Assembly (NCBI GenBank): GCA_031287295.1
Contig: JAITTH010000099.1
Location: 1 to 17,447, forward strand
DNA length: 17,447 nucleotides
Direction: 5' to 3'
Source of the DNA: Eubacteriales Family XIII. Incertae Sedis bacterium
GTDB lineage: Bacteria; Bacillota; Clostridia; Peptostreptococcales; Anaerovoracaceae
Shown: one piece after another, positions 1-7,643 of the stretch
Layout: every line of letters starts with the position of its first letter
Position numbering within the stretch: position 1 is the first letter of the stretch
Made by a program: the position numbers and the translations under genes
The notes under the pieces: model-generated
Databases searched by the model: none
Seen by the model: the letters and a program-made list of their open reading frames with translations, nothing else
What the model was told of the DNA's origin: nothing

Positions 1-11
1 AGCAGTACTAA

Positions 12-50
12 ATCCATGGAAATGCCAATGACTCGAGGAATTCCATGGAT
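12..50. repeat. 10-bp perfect inverted repeat at a leftward promoter
   Basis: The arms are ATCCATGGAA (12-21) and TTCCATGGAT (41-50), perfectly complementary and 19 nt apart; each also contains the palindrome CCATGG. The repeat begins where transcription from the adjacent leftward promoter should start. It could be an operator or, if the start site lies far enough upstream, a leader hairpin. The gene it would serve is outside the window. Confidence 0.55.
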
Positions 51-79
51 AGCTTATCACTGTCCGGATCGCCTGTCAA
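51..79 (-). promoter_or_regulatory. Leftward sigma-A-type promoter
   Basis: On the minus strand a perfect -35 TTGACA (79-74) is followed after 17 nt by TAAGCT (56-51). That -10 keeps the key T1, A2 and T6 bases but is otherwise weak. It lies just downstream of the sppA stop and points out of the window, so it probably starts the next leftward transcription unit. Confidence 0.5.
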
Positions 80-144
80 GGTATTACGTTAACAGGCTTT
101 ATTTCTTTTTGATTAAGAGTGGATGCCGAGAACTCGCCTTTCGC

Positions 145-1227
145 TTACCCTACATACATATATTTGATGGGCACGTCCCCATCTTGACGCATGAGTTCTA
201 AAATCGCCGCCACATCCGAAGGCATATTTCCATTTGAACTTCCCTTTGGGCTTGGTACTTCTGTCTTCATCAGCAAGTCGAAGATACCGACCTCCGTAGG
301 CGCAAATTCCATATCATATACACGCATATTGGTATTGCCAAGCGCATCCAGAATTTCCGAAAGTGCTTCTTCCTGTGAAGCAATCTCGTCAATCAACCCG
401 TTTGCCACAGCCTGCTTTGCCGTATAAATCCGACCATCCGCAATTTCTCGAACTTCCGCATCTGTCATGCCACGTCCCTCGGCAACAATTCCGACAAACT
501 GATCATAAGATTCATCGACGAGGCTTTGAAAAATCTGTCGTTGTTCCTCTGTCATGGATTCATAATAACTGCCCATGTTCTTGTTTGCCCCTGAGGTAAT
601 ATCCGTTGTCTTGATGCCGTAATTCTCCAAGAACTCCGACACATCAAACAGCGTTCCAATGATCACGCCGATGGAACCCGTCCACGTATTGCGATTCGCG
701 TAGATCTTCTCTGCACCTGCAGAAACATAATACCCACCGGATGCCGCCATGGAACCCATATACACGTAAACCGGTCGCCCTGTCTCTTCTTTATACTGCT
801 CAAGTTTCAAATAGAGCGCGTCACTCTCGTAAACCGTTCCGCCCGGTGTATCCACATAGAGCAAAAGTCCTTTGTTGTTTTCGTCACTCATCAATTCATC
901 AATGCTTTGAATCGTAAAGCTGTGATGATATGTTTCGGCCGATGAAGTATACGGATCGTCTGTCGCTGCAATTTCTCCGACCACATAGAGGCGTGCAAGA
1001 TAATCCTCTGCAGGACGAGAAACCGTAGGCGTCGAAGTGGAGAGCCAGTTTCGAAACAGGGATCCGGCAATGGCCATCAATACAAGCACTCCAACAATGA
1101 TGGAGATGACGAGGATCGCTGTCTTCCCCCCACTCTGCTTCTTGTACGGTGTCGGCGGTATTGACACAGACGCCCCTCCGCTCGCGTTATAATGTACGTC
1201 GTTATTTTGGTAGTTGTAATTGTCCAT
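145..1227 (-). CDS. sppA: Signal peptide peptidase SppA, S49 family membrane serine protease
   Basis: A 360-residue protein of the SppA (protease IV) family, which degrades leftover signal peptides in the membrane. A soluble, Asn/Tyr-rich N-terminus of about 35 residues is followed by one hydrophobic helix (about 36-56) and an extracytoplasmic protease domain. The segment MAASGGYYVSAGA carries the probable nucleophile Ser163, and Lys216 in TSGANKNMGS fits the general-base lysine of the Ser/Lys dyad. DTPGG (126-130) is the usual oxyanion-region motif. The ATG at 1227 is chosen because GGGAGGG lies just upstream; a TTG at 1242 would add five residues without a site of its own. It begins 18 nt after the thrS stop and is the last gene of the acn-thrS-sppA unit. 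Its length fits the short, single-domain Firmicute form. Confidence 0.9.
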   Translation of the reverse strand: MDNYNYQNNDVHYNASGGASVSIPPTPYKKQSGGKTAILVISIIVGVLVLMAIAGSLFRNWLSTSTPTVSRPAEDYLARLYVVGEIAATDDPYTSSAETYHHSFTIQSIDELMSDENNKGLLLYVDTPGGTVYESDALYLKLEQYKEETGRPVYVYMGSMAASGGYYVSAGAEKIYANRNTWTGSIGVIIGTLFDVSEFLENYGIKTTDITSGANKNMGSYYESMTEEQRQIFQSLVDESYDQFVGIVAEGRGMTDAEVREIADGRIYTAKQAVANGLIDEIASQEEALSEILDALGNTNMRVYDMEFAPTEVGIFDLLMKTEVPSPKGSSNGNMPSDVAAILELMRQDGDVPIKYMYVG

Positions 1228-1245
1228 GAGCCCTCCCTGCAAAAA

Positions 1246-2991
1246 CTAAAGTGCCTTGCTTCGAATTTCCGTCTTACACTTGTCGATAAAAGCGTCTATC
1301 GTCATTTCCCCCAATTCGCCTTCCTTGGATGAACGTACGGGAATGACATTGCTTGACACTTCCTTCTCCCCAATCACAAGAATGTATGAATCACGTGCGT
1401 TGCGCGCCTGGCGAATTTTGTAACCGATTTTTTCGTTTCTTCCGTCTACTTCAACACGCAAACCTTCCTCCGCCATGCGATTCATCAACGCATAGGCATA
1501 ATCGTTAAAACTTTCCGTGATTGTCAAGATTTTTACTTGAACCGGTGCCAACCAAAGAGGGAACTTTCCGGCAAAATGCTCTGTGAGAATTCCGATAAAG
1601 CGTTCGATTGAGCCGAAGACGACACGATGGATTAAGTATGGTATATGCTTATCGCCGTCTTTGCCCACATAGGTTACGTCGAAACGTTGCGGCATTTGGA
1701 AATCGAGCTGAATCGTTCCGCACTGCCATGTGCGTCCCAGGCTGTCTTCCAAATGAAAGTCAATCTTGGGTCCATAAAAAGCGCCGTCGCCTTCATTGAT
1801 AATATAGGGAAGCCCTAAGCGTTTCACGGCAGATTCGAGCGCTGCTTGTGCACGATCCCAATCTTCTTGTGTCCCCATAGATTTTTCCGGCTTCGTCGAT
1901 ATTTCGATGTGGTATTCGAACCCAAAGAGTTTGTAAAAGAAGTCTGTCAACTCTATTACCTTTATAATCTCGTCTTCCGCCTGTTCCGGAAGCATAAAAA
2001 TGTGTGCGTCGTCCTGTGTGAAAGTGCGGACACGAAGAAGACCATGCAATGCGCCGGAAAGCTCATGGCGATGCACCTGCCCCATTTCAGCAAGTCGAAC
2101 CGGTAAATCGCGGTAACTATATAGCTTTCGTTTGTATGTAAGCATCGCCCCGGGACAGTTCATCGGCTTAACAGCATAATCGACATCATCAATTTTTGTG
2201 AAGTACATATTTTCTTTGTAATGATCCCAATGTCCCGATGTATGCCATAACGCTTCATTCAGAATGAGTGGCGTCCGAATCTCTGTGTATCCTCGTTTCG
2301 CATGTTCCTGCCGCCAGAAAGCTTCGAGTTCATTGCGAAGGATCATGCCATTGGGAAGGAAAAACGGAAAACCCGGTCCGTCTTCGAGAATCGTGAAGAT
2401 GTCCATTTCCTTGCCAATCTTACGATGATCTCGCTTTTTCGCCTCTTCAATGCGATCCAAATAGACTTTCAACTCTTCTTTCGTAGGGAAGGAGGTTCCG
2501 TAAATTCGCTGGAGCATTTTGTTTTTTTCGTCACCGCGCCAATATGCACCTGCAACAGACAACAACTTGACAGCACCTGCCTGTCCTGTTGAGTCAAGAT
2601 GCGGACCTTTACACAGGTCTACAAAATCTCCTTGTTTGTAAAAAGAGATGCGTTCACCTTCCGGTAGTGCATCAATGAGTTCCTTCTTATAGGTTTCATT
2701 GTTGTCTTCCGCCCAGCGCAGGGCATCCGCTCGTGAAAGCTCAAAGGGTTCGAGAGCCTCGTTTGCTTTGATGATTTTTTTCATCTCTTTCTGGATCGTC
2801 TGTAAATCTTCTTCTGAAATTCGATGTTCCAAATCGAAATCATAATAAAATCCATCTTGAATCGCAGGACCAATTGCAAGTTGTGCCTCCGGCCAAAGAC
2901 GTTTTACCGCCTGCGCCATGATATGAGAAGCTGTATGTCGATAGGTTTCTTTTCCCTGTTGTTCTGAAAAATCCAAGCGTTCTGCTGTCAT
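1246..2991 (-). CDS. thrS: Threonyl-tRNA synthetase lacking the TGS domain
   Basis: Charges tRNA-Thr with threonine (class II synthetase). With the start at 2991 it has 581 residues. The editing domain comes first: RHTASH gives His19 and His23, and DLCKGPH supplies further editing-site residues. The catalytic core has the zinc ligands Cys279 (MNCPG), His330 (QDDAH) and His455 (YLIHR), with the spacing of E. coli Cys334/His385/His511. The C-terminal anticodon-binding domain starts at about residue 480. The N-terminal TGS domain of about 60 residues found in most bacterial ThrRS is absent. The frame is open upstream to 3045, but the ATG at 2991 is preceded by an excellent GGAGGAGG at the right distance, whereas upstream ATGs (3003, 3045) have no comparable site and would run into acn. 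The gap to the acn stop is 13 nt. No T-box leader fits in that gap, so expression probably follows the acn promoter. Confidence 0.93.
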   Translation of the reverse strand: MTAERLDFSEQQGKETYRHTASHIMAQAVKRLWPEAQLAIGPAIQDGFYYDFDLEHRISEEDLQTIQKEMKKIIKANEALEPFELSRADALRWAEDNNETYKKELIDALPEGERISFYKQGDFVDLCKGPHLDSTGQAGAVKLLSVAGAYWRGDEKNKMLQRIYGTSFPTKEELKVYLDRIEEAKKRDHRKIGKEMDIFTILEDGPGFPFFLPNGMILRNELEAFWRQEHAKRGYTEIRTPLILNEALWHTSGHWDHYKENMYFTKIDDVDYAVKPMNCPGAMLTYKRKLYSYRDLPVRLAEMGQVHRHELSGALHGLLRVRTFTQDDAHIFMLPEQAEDEIIKVIELTDFFYKLFGFEYHIEISTKPEKSMGTQEDWDRAQAALESAVKRLGLPYIINEGDGAFYGPKIDFHLEDSLGRTWQCGTIQLDFQMPQRFDVTYVGKDGDKHIPYLIHRVVFGSIERFIGILTEHFAGKFPLWLAPVQVKILTITESFNDYAYALMNRMAEEGLRVEVDGRNEKIGYKIRQARNARDSYILVIGEKEVSSNVIPVRSSKEGELGEMTIDAFIDKCKTEIRSKAL

Positions 2992-3004
2992 TTCCTCCTC
3001 CATT

Positions 3005-4942
3005 TCATGCGTCTTCGCGGGTTTGATTGATTTTCCCGCCGGCAAGAATCATCTTCTTTTCAAGCTTTGAAAAACCACCCGTTACAACAAACGTATCCCC
3101 GGAATTTTCGTTTCGAACGGTAATCGAAGATGCGTCAAGCTGTTTCCTTGCGTCATCAATAACGAGTTTCGCACCGAGGGCAATTCTATCGTAATCATCA
3201 CCGTTTTCAAAGACAAGCGGTAAAATTCCACTGTTAATTAAATTCGATCGGTGTATACGCGCAAACGATTTCGCGATCACAAATCGAATCCCAAGTTGAA
3301 GTGGCGCAAGCGCGGCATGTTCTCGACTGGAACCCTGCCCATAATTGTCCCCTGCAACAATGACACCGCCATCTGCATTCCTCGCTCTTTCCGGGAATGC
3401 CCCATCGATCTTCTCAAAACAGAAATTGGAAAGATACGGAACATTCGATCGGTACGGCAAAAGTCTGCTATCCGAAGGCATGATGTCGTCGGTCGTAACA
3501 TGATCGCCCACTTGCAACACAACTTCCCCCGAGAGCGTATCGCCAAGTGCTACGTTGCGAGGGAACGGTTTGATATTCGGTCCCATAACCACCTCGGTAT
3601 TCGAAGTGTTTGTTTCTTCCGAGAAAACAGAAAAACTTGATTTCGGCACAAAGGTCTCGTCGGGGATATGCGGTAACTCAATGCCCAGGTTTGCACCGTC
3701 CTGCATGCCATCTGTGATGTATCCGGTAAGCGCAGACAGCGCTGCCGTTTCCGGGCTGACAAGATAAACCTCTGCATCCTGTGTTCCGCTGCGTCCTTTG
3801 AAGTTTCGGTTAAACGTTCGAAGCGATACCGCCCCGCTTTTCGGAGACTGCCCCATACCGATACAAGGACCGCAAGCGTTTTCCAAAATTCGTGCGCCCG
3901 CATCGATAAGAGATTTCAAGGCACCGTTCTCCGCGAGTTTCGAAAGAATTTTTGCCGAACCCGGGGCAATCACAAAACTCACTTCCGGATGCACCGTACG
4001 GTCTTTTAAAATGGCGGCAACTTTCATCAGATCTGAATAGGATGAATTCGTACAACTTCCGATCGCCACCTGATCTACTTTTATTCCCGACAGTTTCGAA
4101 ATCTCCGATACATTGTCCGGACTATGCGGCATCGCTGCCAGAGGTGTCAAGTCGGATAGATTTACATCTAGCACTTCATCATATACCGCATCCACATCTG
4201 CCTCGAGCGCCACATAGACATCCGCCCGACCTTGTGCTGTAAGATACGCCTTTGTGTTCTCATCGCTCGGGAACACCGATGTGGTCGCGCCAAGCTCGGC
4301 ACCCATATTCGTAATCGTCGCCCGATCTGTCACGGAGAGGGTTTTCACCCCTTCGCCGAAATACTCAACAATTCGCCCGACCCCGCCTTTGACGGAAAGC
4401 TCACGCAATACATGAAGAATCACATCCTTTGCGGACGCCCACGGACGAAGACTGCCACGGAGGTTGACCCCGAGAACCTTGGGTGCCGTAACGCTATAGG
4501 TACCTTTCGCCATCGCCATTGCAACGTCAAGACCTCCGGCACCGATTGCAATCATGCCAAGTCCACCGCCGGTCGGGGTATGGCTGTCCGATCCAAGCAG
4601 TGTTTTGCCCGGCACACCGTAATTTTCGAGATGAACCTGATGACAAATACCTCCGCCCGGCTTAGAAAAAACAACACCGTGACGTTTTGCGACACTTTCG
4701 ATAAAAGCATGATCGTCTGCATTCTCGAACCCCGTCTGGAGGGTATTATGATCGATATAGGCAACAGAAATCTCAGTCTGAACCTTTTCCACGTCCATCG
4801 CCTCAAGCTGTAAGTACACCATTGTCCCGGTGCTGTCCTGCGTGAGGGTTTGATCGATACGAATCGTAATCTCGGATCCGGGTGTAAGTGCACCGGAAAC
4901 CAAGTGGTTTTCCAATAATTTATACGTCAGTGTCTGTCCCAA
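3005..4942 (-). CDS. acn: Aconitate hydratase
   Basis: Interconverts citrate and isocitrate through cis-aconitate, using a [4Fe-4S] cluster. With the start at 4942 it is 645 residues, the short single-chain type. Cluster ligands are Cys297 (GSCTNSS) and Cys357/Cys360 (NACGPCIGMGQ). Other family motifs are GSDSHTPTGGGLGM near the N-terminus and GDNYGQGSSREHAAL in the C-terminal swivel domain. The frame extends to a TTG at 4978, which would add MEAKKKKEEEET. That lysine/glutamate run is simply a purine-rich stretch containing GGAAGAGGAAG, a good ribosome binding site for the TTG at 4942. The start at 4942 also gives the usual N-terminus (MGQTLTYKLLENHL). It is first in the leftward operon with thrS and sppA, with a promoter at 5013-5042. 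In a fermenting anaerobe it most likely feeds 2-oxoglutarate and glutamate synthesis (inference). Confidence 0.92.
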   Translation of the reverse strand: MGQTLTYKLLENHLVSGALTPGSEITIRIDQTLTQDSTGTMVYLQLEAMDVEKVQTEISVAYIDHNTLQTGFENADDHAFIESVAKRHGVVFSKPGGGICHQVHLENYGVPGKTLLGSDSHTPTGGGLGMIAIGAGGLDVAMAMAKGTYSVTAPKVLGVNLRGSLRPWASAKDVILHVLRELSVKGGVGRIVEYFGEGVKTLSVTDRATITNMGAELGATTSVFPSDENTKAYLTAQGRADVYVALEADVDAVYDEVLDVNLSDLTPLAAMPHSPDNVSEISKLSGIKVDQVAIGSCTNSSYSDLMKVAAILKDRTVHPEVSFVIAPGSAKILSKLAENGALKSLIDAGARILENACGPCIGMGQSPKSGAVSLRTFNRNFKGRSGTQDAEVYLVSPETAALSALTGYITDGMQDGANLGIELPHIPDETFVPKSSFSVFSEETNTSNTEVVMGPNIKPFPRNVALGDTLSGEVVLQVGDHVTTDDIMPSDSRLLPYRSNVPYLSNFCFEKIDGAFPERARNADGGVIVAGDNYGQGSSREHAALAPLQLGIRFVIAKSFARIHRSNLINSGILPLVFENGDDYDRIALGAKLVIDDARKQLDASSITVRNENSGDTFVVTGGFSKLEKKMILAGGKINQTREDA

Positions 4943-5012
4943 TGTTTCTTCCTCTTCCTTTTTCTTTTTCGCTTCCAACGAACTTACTGTGTTAGGTCCG
5001 TATTACCCAGAA

Positions 5013-5042
5013 ATTATATCACTTGAAACTCATGAACCGCAA
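5013..5042 (-). promoter_or_regulatory. Promoter of the acn-thrS-sppA operon
   Basis: Minus strand: -35 TTGCGG (5042-5037), 18-nt spacer, perfect -10 TATAAT (5018-5013). Transcription should start near 5006, leaving a leader of roughly 65 nt before the chosen acn start. It is back-to-back with the nrdJ promoter; the two -35 boxes are 57 bp apart. Confidence 0.7.
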
Positions 5043-5099
5043 TGGAGCAAATAACGACACCGTCAAGTTGCCCCTATACAGGCACGATTAAAATGTCGC

Positions 5100-5128
5100 T
5101 TGTCATCTCCACATATATACCATATAAT
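5100..5128 (+). promoter_or_regulatory. Promoter of nrdJ
   Basis: TTGTCA (5100-5105), 17-nt spacer, TATAAT (5123-5128). Transcription should start near 5135. This rules out the upstream TTG at 5100 as the nrdJ start codon and supports the ATG at 5172. Confidence 0.75.
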
Positions 5129-5149
5129 GTGCGAGGTAAGCAGAAATCC

Positions 5150-5165
5150 ACACTATATAGAGGTA
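5150..5165 (+). promoter_or_regulatory. Possible NrdR box in the nrdJ leader
   Basis: ACACTATATAGAGG resembles the left half and AT-rich core of the NrdR repressor box (consensus as I recall it: acaCwAtATaTwGtgt), but the right half is poor. A similar AT core, CACATATATAC, lies at 5110-5120 within the promoter spacer, about four helical turns upstream. NrdR boxes normally occur in pairs near promoters of ribonucleotide reductase genes. Only one half is convincing. Confidence 0.3.
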
Positions 5166-5171
5166 TGTAAG

Positions 5172-7523
5172 ATGATAAAAGTTGTAAAAAGAGATGGAAG
5201 CATTGTCAACTTCAACAACGTAAAGATTCGAACCGCCATCGAAAATGCCATGAATGAAACCACCGATGGCATCGATTCTTCGTTGGCAGAGCGCATCGTC
5301 TCCGAGATAGAAAAGCAGCTCGAAAAACGCGTTCGCGATGTAAATGTCGAAGATATTCAGGATCTTGTCGAAGATTATCTGATGGACAGCGGTCACAAAG
5401 ATGCTGCAAAGAAATTCATTATTTATCGTTACGAAAGAGATAAAACACGCGACGCAAGAAAACGCCGTGACGGACGAATCATCAGTGATGATTTTATCAG
5501 TCGCTACAAACATGCGTCTTCGCCCATGAACCAACTCGGCAGTTTTGTCTATTATCGAACCTATTCGCGCTGGATACCGGAAGCGCAAAGAAGAGAGTAC
5601 TGGTGGGAAACCGTGCGTCGTGCGGTGGAATACAATTGTAGCCTCGTGCCGACTTCACGAAGCGAAGCCGAAGAACTGTACCGCAATATATTTGGGCTTA
5701 AGCAGTTTTTATCAGGACGGACATTTTGGGTTGGTTCCACCGAGGTATCCGAGCACTACCCCATGTCGAATTTCAATTGTTCCTTTCAGGTGATTGACAG
5801 TTTCTCTGCCTTTCGCGACATTTTCTACCTTTTAATGGTAGGGAGTGGCGTCGGGGTCCGAATTCTAAAGTCCGATGTCGAAAAACTGCCTTCTGTACGC
5901 TCGGACATTGAAATCATTCACGAATCCTACACGCCGATTCCCAAGAGCACCCGTCAAGACAGCACAGCACTTGAATTCTCGCACAACAGCATGGTTAAAA
6001 TATCGATTGGCGACAGCAAGGAAGGCTGGGTGCAGGCGATGGATTATTTTCTGCGCATCTTGTATAGCGCCGAATATCGAAAGATCAAAACCATCCTCCT
6101 GAATTACGATCATGTCCGTTCCAAGGGGGAAAAACTGAAAACGTTCGGAGGCACTGCCAGCGGGCACCAGAGCATGAAAAATATGTTCATGAAGATCGGG
6201 AAAATCATCGAACGCGCCTCTGCGAGAACGCCCGCAGAACGTGTACATCTGCGTCCGATCGACTGCCTCGATATCGCAAACATCATCGGTGAGAACGTTG
6301 TGGTTGGCGGTGTACGAAGAACGGCGGAAATCGTTTTGTTGGATCAAGACGATCCGGAAACGATACAGGCCAAAGGCGAACTCTACAAAAAAAACGGCGA
6401 AAAGTGGATTCTCGATCAGGATGTCGCCCATCGGCAAATGAGCAACAATTCTATCTACTACACGAGAAAACCCGATCGCCCCGGGCTCAACTGGCATCTT
6501 CGTCAAATGCGCTATTCGGGAGAACCCGGTTGGATCAACGAATCTGCAGGGAAGAAGCGCCGACCTAATTTTAACGGAGTCAATCCATGTGCGGAGATTT
6601 TACTCGACAGCAAGGGGCTTTGCAATCTAACAACTGTAAATGTCATGGCCTTTGTGTCAGGCAATACACTTGACCGTGAAGGATTGATTCGCGCTCAGCG
6701 ACTCTCGAGCCGGGCGGGCTACCGAATGACCTGCACGGAACTGGAAATCCCGGAATGGGATGCCGTTCAGCAGCGCGATAAGCTCATCGGGTGTTCTCTC
6801 ACAGGTTGGCAGGATATGGTCAACGCTACGGGCATGGATCTCGAAGCGCAAAAAGTCTTGCTGCGCGAACTGCGTGACAATGCAAAAAACGCTGCGGAAG
6901 AATACGCGGAAGAATTAAACATGCAACCGCCGCTACTCGTCACAACCATCAAACCGGAAGGTACGCTCTCGCTCCTACCGGTGGTATCCAGTGGCGTCCA
7001 TTTCTCCCACGCACCTTACTTCATCAGGCGCATTCGAATTTCTGCCGATGATCCACTTGTTAAAGTCTGCGAAGAGCTTGGCTATCCTGTTCATCCGGAA
7101 GTTGGTCAATCGCGCGACAATGCCACAACAAAAGTCGTAGAATTTCCGGTAAAAGCCCCGGAAGGCAAAATCAAAAGTGATGTCACGGCCATTGAGCAGC
7201 TCGAAATATACAAGATGTTTATGGAAAACTATGTCGAACACAATTGTTCGATTACCATTCATGTTCGCGACGACGAGTGGTCTGAAGTGGAAGAATGGGT
7301 TTGGCAGAACTGGGATGATGTCGTAGCGCTCTCATTCCTGCCCTACGACGACAGCTTCTATGAATTGCTGCCTTTTGAAGAAATTACCGAAGAAGAATAT
7401 CTGCGCCGTCAGACCGAAATGAAACCCTTCATTCCATCGCTCATCTCAAAGTATGAAAAAGAAGAAACGGACTTCGACATCGGAAGTGATGGCTGTGAAA
7501 GCGGGGTTTGCCCCGTGCGATAA
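5172..7523 (+). CDS. nrdJ: Adenosylcobalamin-dependent (class II) ribonucleotide reductase with ATP-cone
   Basis: Reduces ribonucleotides to deoxyribonucleotides using vitamin B12 coenzyme to make the thiyl radical, so it needs neither oxygen nor a second subunit. It has 783 residues. An N-terminal ATP-cone (about 1-90, starting MIKVVKRDGSIVNF) should give dATP/ATP control. The reductase core resembles the monomeric Lactobacillus leichmannii enzyme: Cys203 in NFNCSF, Cys473 and Glu475 in NPCAEI, Cys484 in GLCNLTTV, and a C-terminal redox pair Cys775/Cys780 (CESGVC, CX4C). FGGTASG and GVRRTAEIVL are further family motifs. From the recalled L. leichmannii sequence and motif similarity, a triphosphate reductase is favoured. 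The ATG at 5172 has AGAGG 8 nt upstream and follows a strong promoter. It is monocistronic: the next promoter touches its stop codon. Confidence 0.92.
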   Translation: MIKVVKRDGSIVNFNNVKIRTAIENAMNETTDGIDSSLAERIVSEIEKQLEKRVRDVNVEDIQDLVEDYLMDSGHKDAAKKFIIYRYERDKTRDARKRRDGRIISDDFISRYKHASSPMNQLGSFVYYRTYSRWIPEAQRREYWWETVRRAVEYNCSLVPTSRSEAEELYRNIFGLKQFLSGRTFWVGSTEVSEHYPMSNFNCSFQVIDSFSAFRDIFYLLMVGSGVGVRILKSDVEKLPSVRSDIEIIHESYTPIPKSTRQDSTALEFSHNSMVKISIGDSKEGWVQAMDYFLRILYSAEYRKIKTILLNYDHVRSKGEKLKTFGGTASGHQSMKNMFMKIGKIIERASARTPAERVHLRPIDCLDIANIIGENVVVGGVRRTAEIVLLDQDDPETIQAKGELYKKNGEKWILDQDVAHRQMSNNSIYYTRKPDRPGLNWHLRQMRYSGEPGWINESAGKKRRPNFNGVNPCAEILLDSKGLCNLTTVNVMAFVSGNTLDREGLIRAQRLSSRAGYRMTCTELEIPEWDAVQQRDKLIGCSLTGWQDMVNATGMDLEAQKVLLRELRDNAKNAAEEYAEELNMQPPLLVTTIKPEGTLSLLPVVSSGVHFSHAPYFIRRIRISADDPLVKVCEELGYPVHPEVGQSRDNATTKVVEFPVKAPEGKIKSDVTAIEQLEIYKMFMENYVEHNCSITIHVRDDEWSEVEEWVWQNWDDVVALSFLPYDDSFYELLPFEEITEEEYLRRQTEMKPFIPSLISKYEKEETDFDIGSDGCESGVCPVR

Positions 7524-7524
7524 A

Positions 7525-7553
7525 TTGACAGACATGTTTTGTTTCCATATAAT
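7525..7553 (+). promoter_or_regulatory. Perfect-consensus promoter P1 of the V4R/GGDEF pair
   Basis: TTGACA (7525-7530), exactly 17 nt, TATAAT (7548-7553): the full sigma-A consensus, starting two bases after the nrdJ stop codon. Transcription should start near 7560. A near-palindrome, CTGTATATAAACAG (7562-7575, 12 of 14 positions symmetric), sits at the start site and could be an operator that keeps this strong promoter in check. Confidence 0.8.
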
Positions 7554-7572
7554 TTGGGTAACTGTATATAAA

Positions 7573-7603
7573 CAGAGTCGGAAATGATTGATGCCGATCT
7601 CTG
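7573..7603 (+). other. Leader hairpin upstream of the V4R gene
   Basis: CAGAGTCGG (7573-7581) pairs with CCGATCTCTG (7594-7603) as a 9-bp stem with one bulged T and a 12-nt loop. It would be present only in RNA made from P1, and its 3' half overlaps the second promoter. No U-run follows, so it is not a plain terminator. Confidence 0.45.
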
Positions 7604-7616
7604 ATGATGCTATGAT
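7588..7616 (+). promoter_or_regulatory. Second promoter P2 of the V4R/GGDEF pair
   Basis: TTGATG (7588-7593), 17-nt spacer, TATGAT (7611-7616). Transcription would start near 7623 and leave a leader of about 20 nt carrying the AAGGAG site directly before the ATG at 7644. Confidence 0.55.
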
Positions 7617-7643
7617 CCCACGAAAAAGAATAAGGAGACAAAA

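Noticed and set aside
71..110. Stem GCCTGT/ACAGGC followed by a T-rich run as a rho-independent terminator
   Set aside because: The T-run is on the plus strand, but no plus-strand gene lies upstream in the window, the stem is only 6 bp with a 15-nt loop, and it overlaps the leftward promoter.
1228..1242. sppA starting at TTG 1242
   Set aside because: The added residues are translated from the ribosome binding site of the ATG at 1227.
2992..3045. thrS starting at 3045 with an 18-residue extension overlapping acn
   Set aside because: No ribosome binding site there, whereas GGAGGAGG precedes the ATG at 2991; the extension does not resemble a TGS domain.
4232..4813. 193-codon open frame on the plus strand inside acn
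   Set aside because: It is antisense to a conserved aconitase, has no ribosome binding site or recognisable motif, and its composition reflects the opposite strand.
5100..5171. nrdJ starting at the TTG at 5100, adding 24 residues
   Set aside because: The promoter -35 and -10 boxes lie at 5100-5128, so this stretch is not within the expected mRNA until about 5135, and the ATG at 5172 has a good ribosome binding site and the normal ATP-cone start.
5865..6506. 213-codon open frame on the minus strand inside nrdJ
   Set aside because: Antisense shadow of conserved reductase sequence with no start signal of its own.
7502..7515. GC hairpin CGGGG-TTTG-CCCCG at the 3' end of nrdJ as a terminator
   Set aside because: It encodes part of the conserved C-terminal tail around the CX4C motif and is not followed by a U-run.
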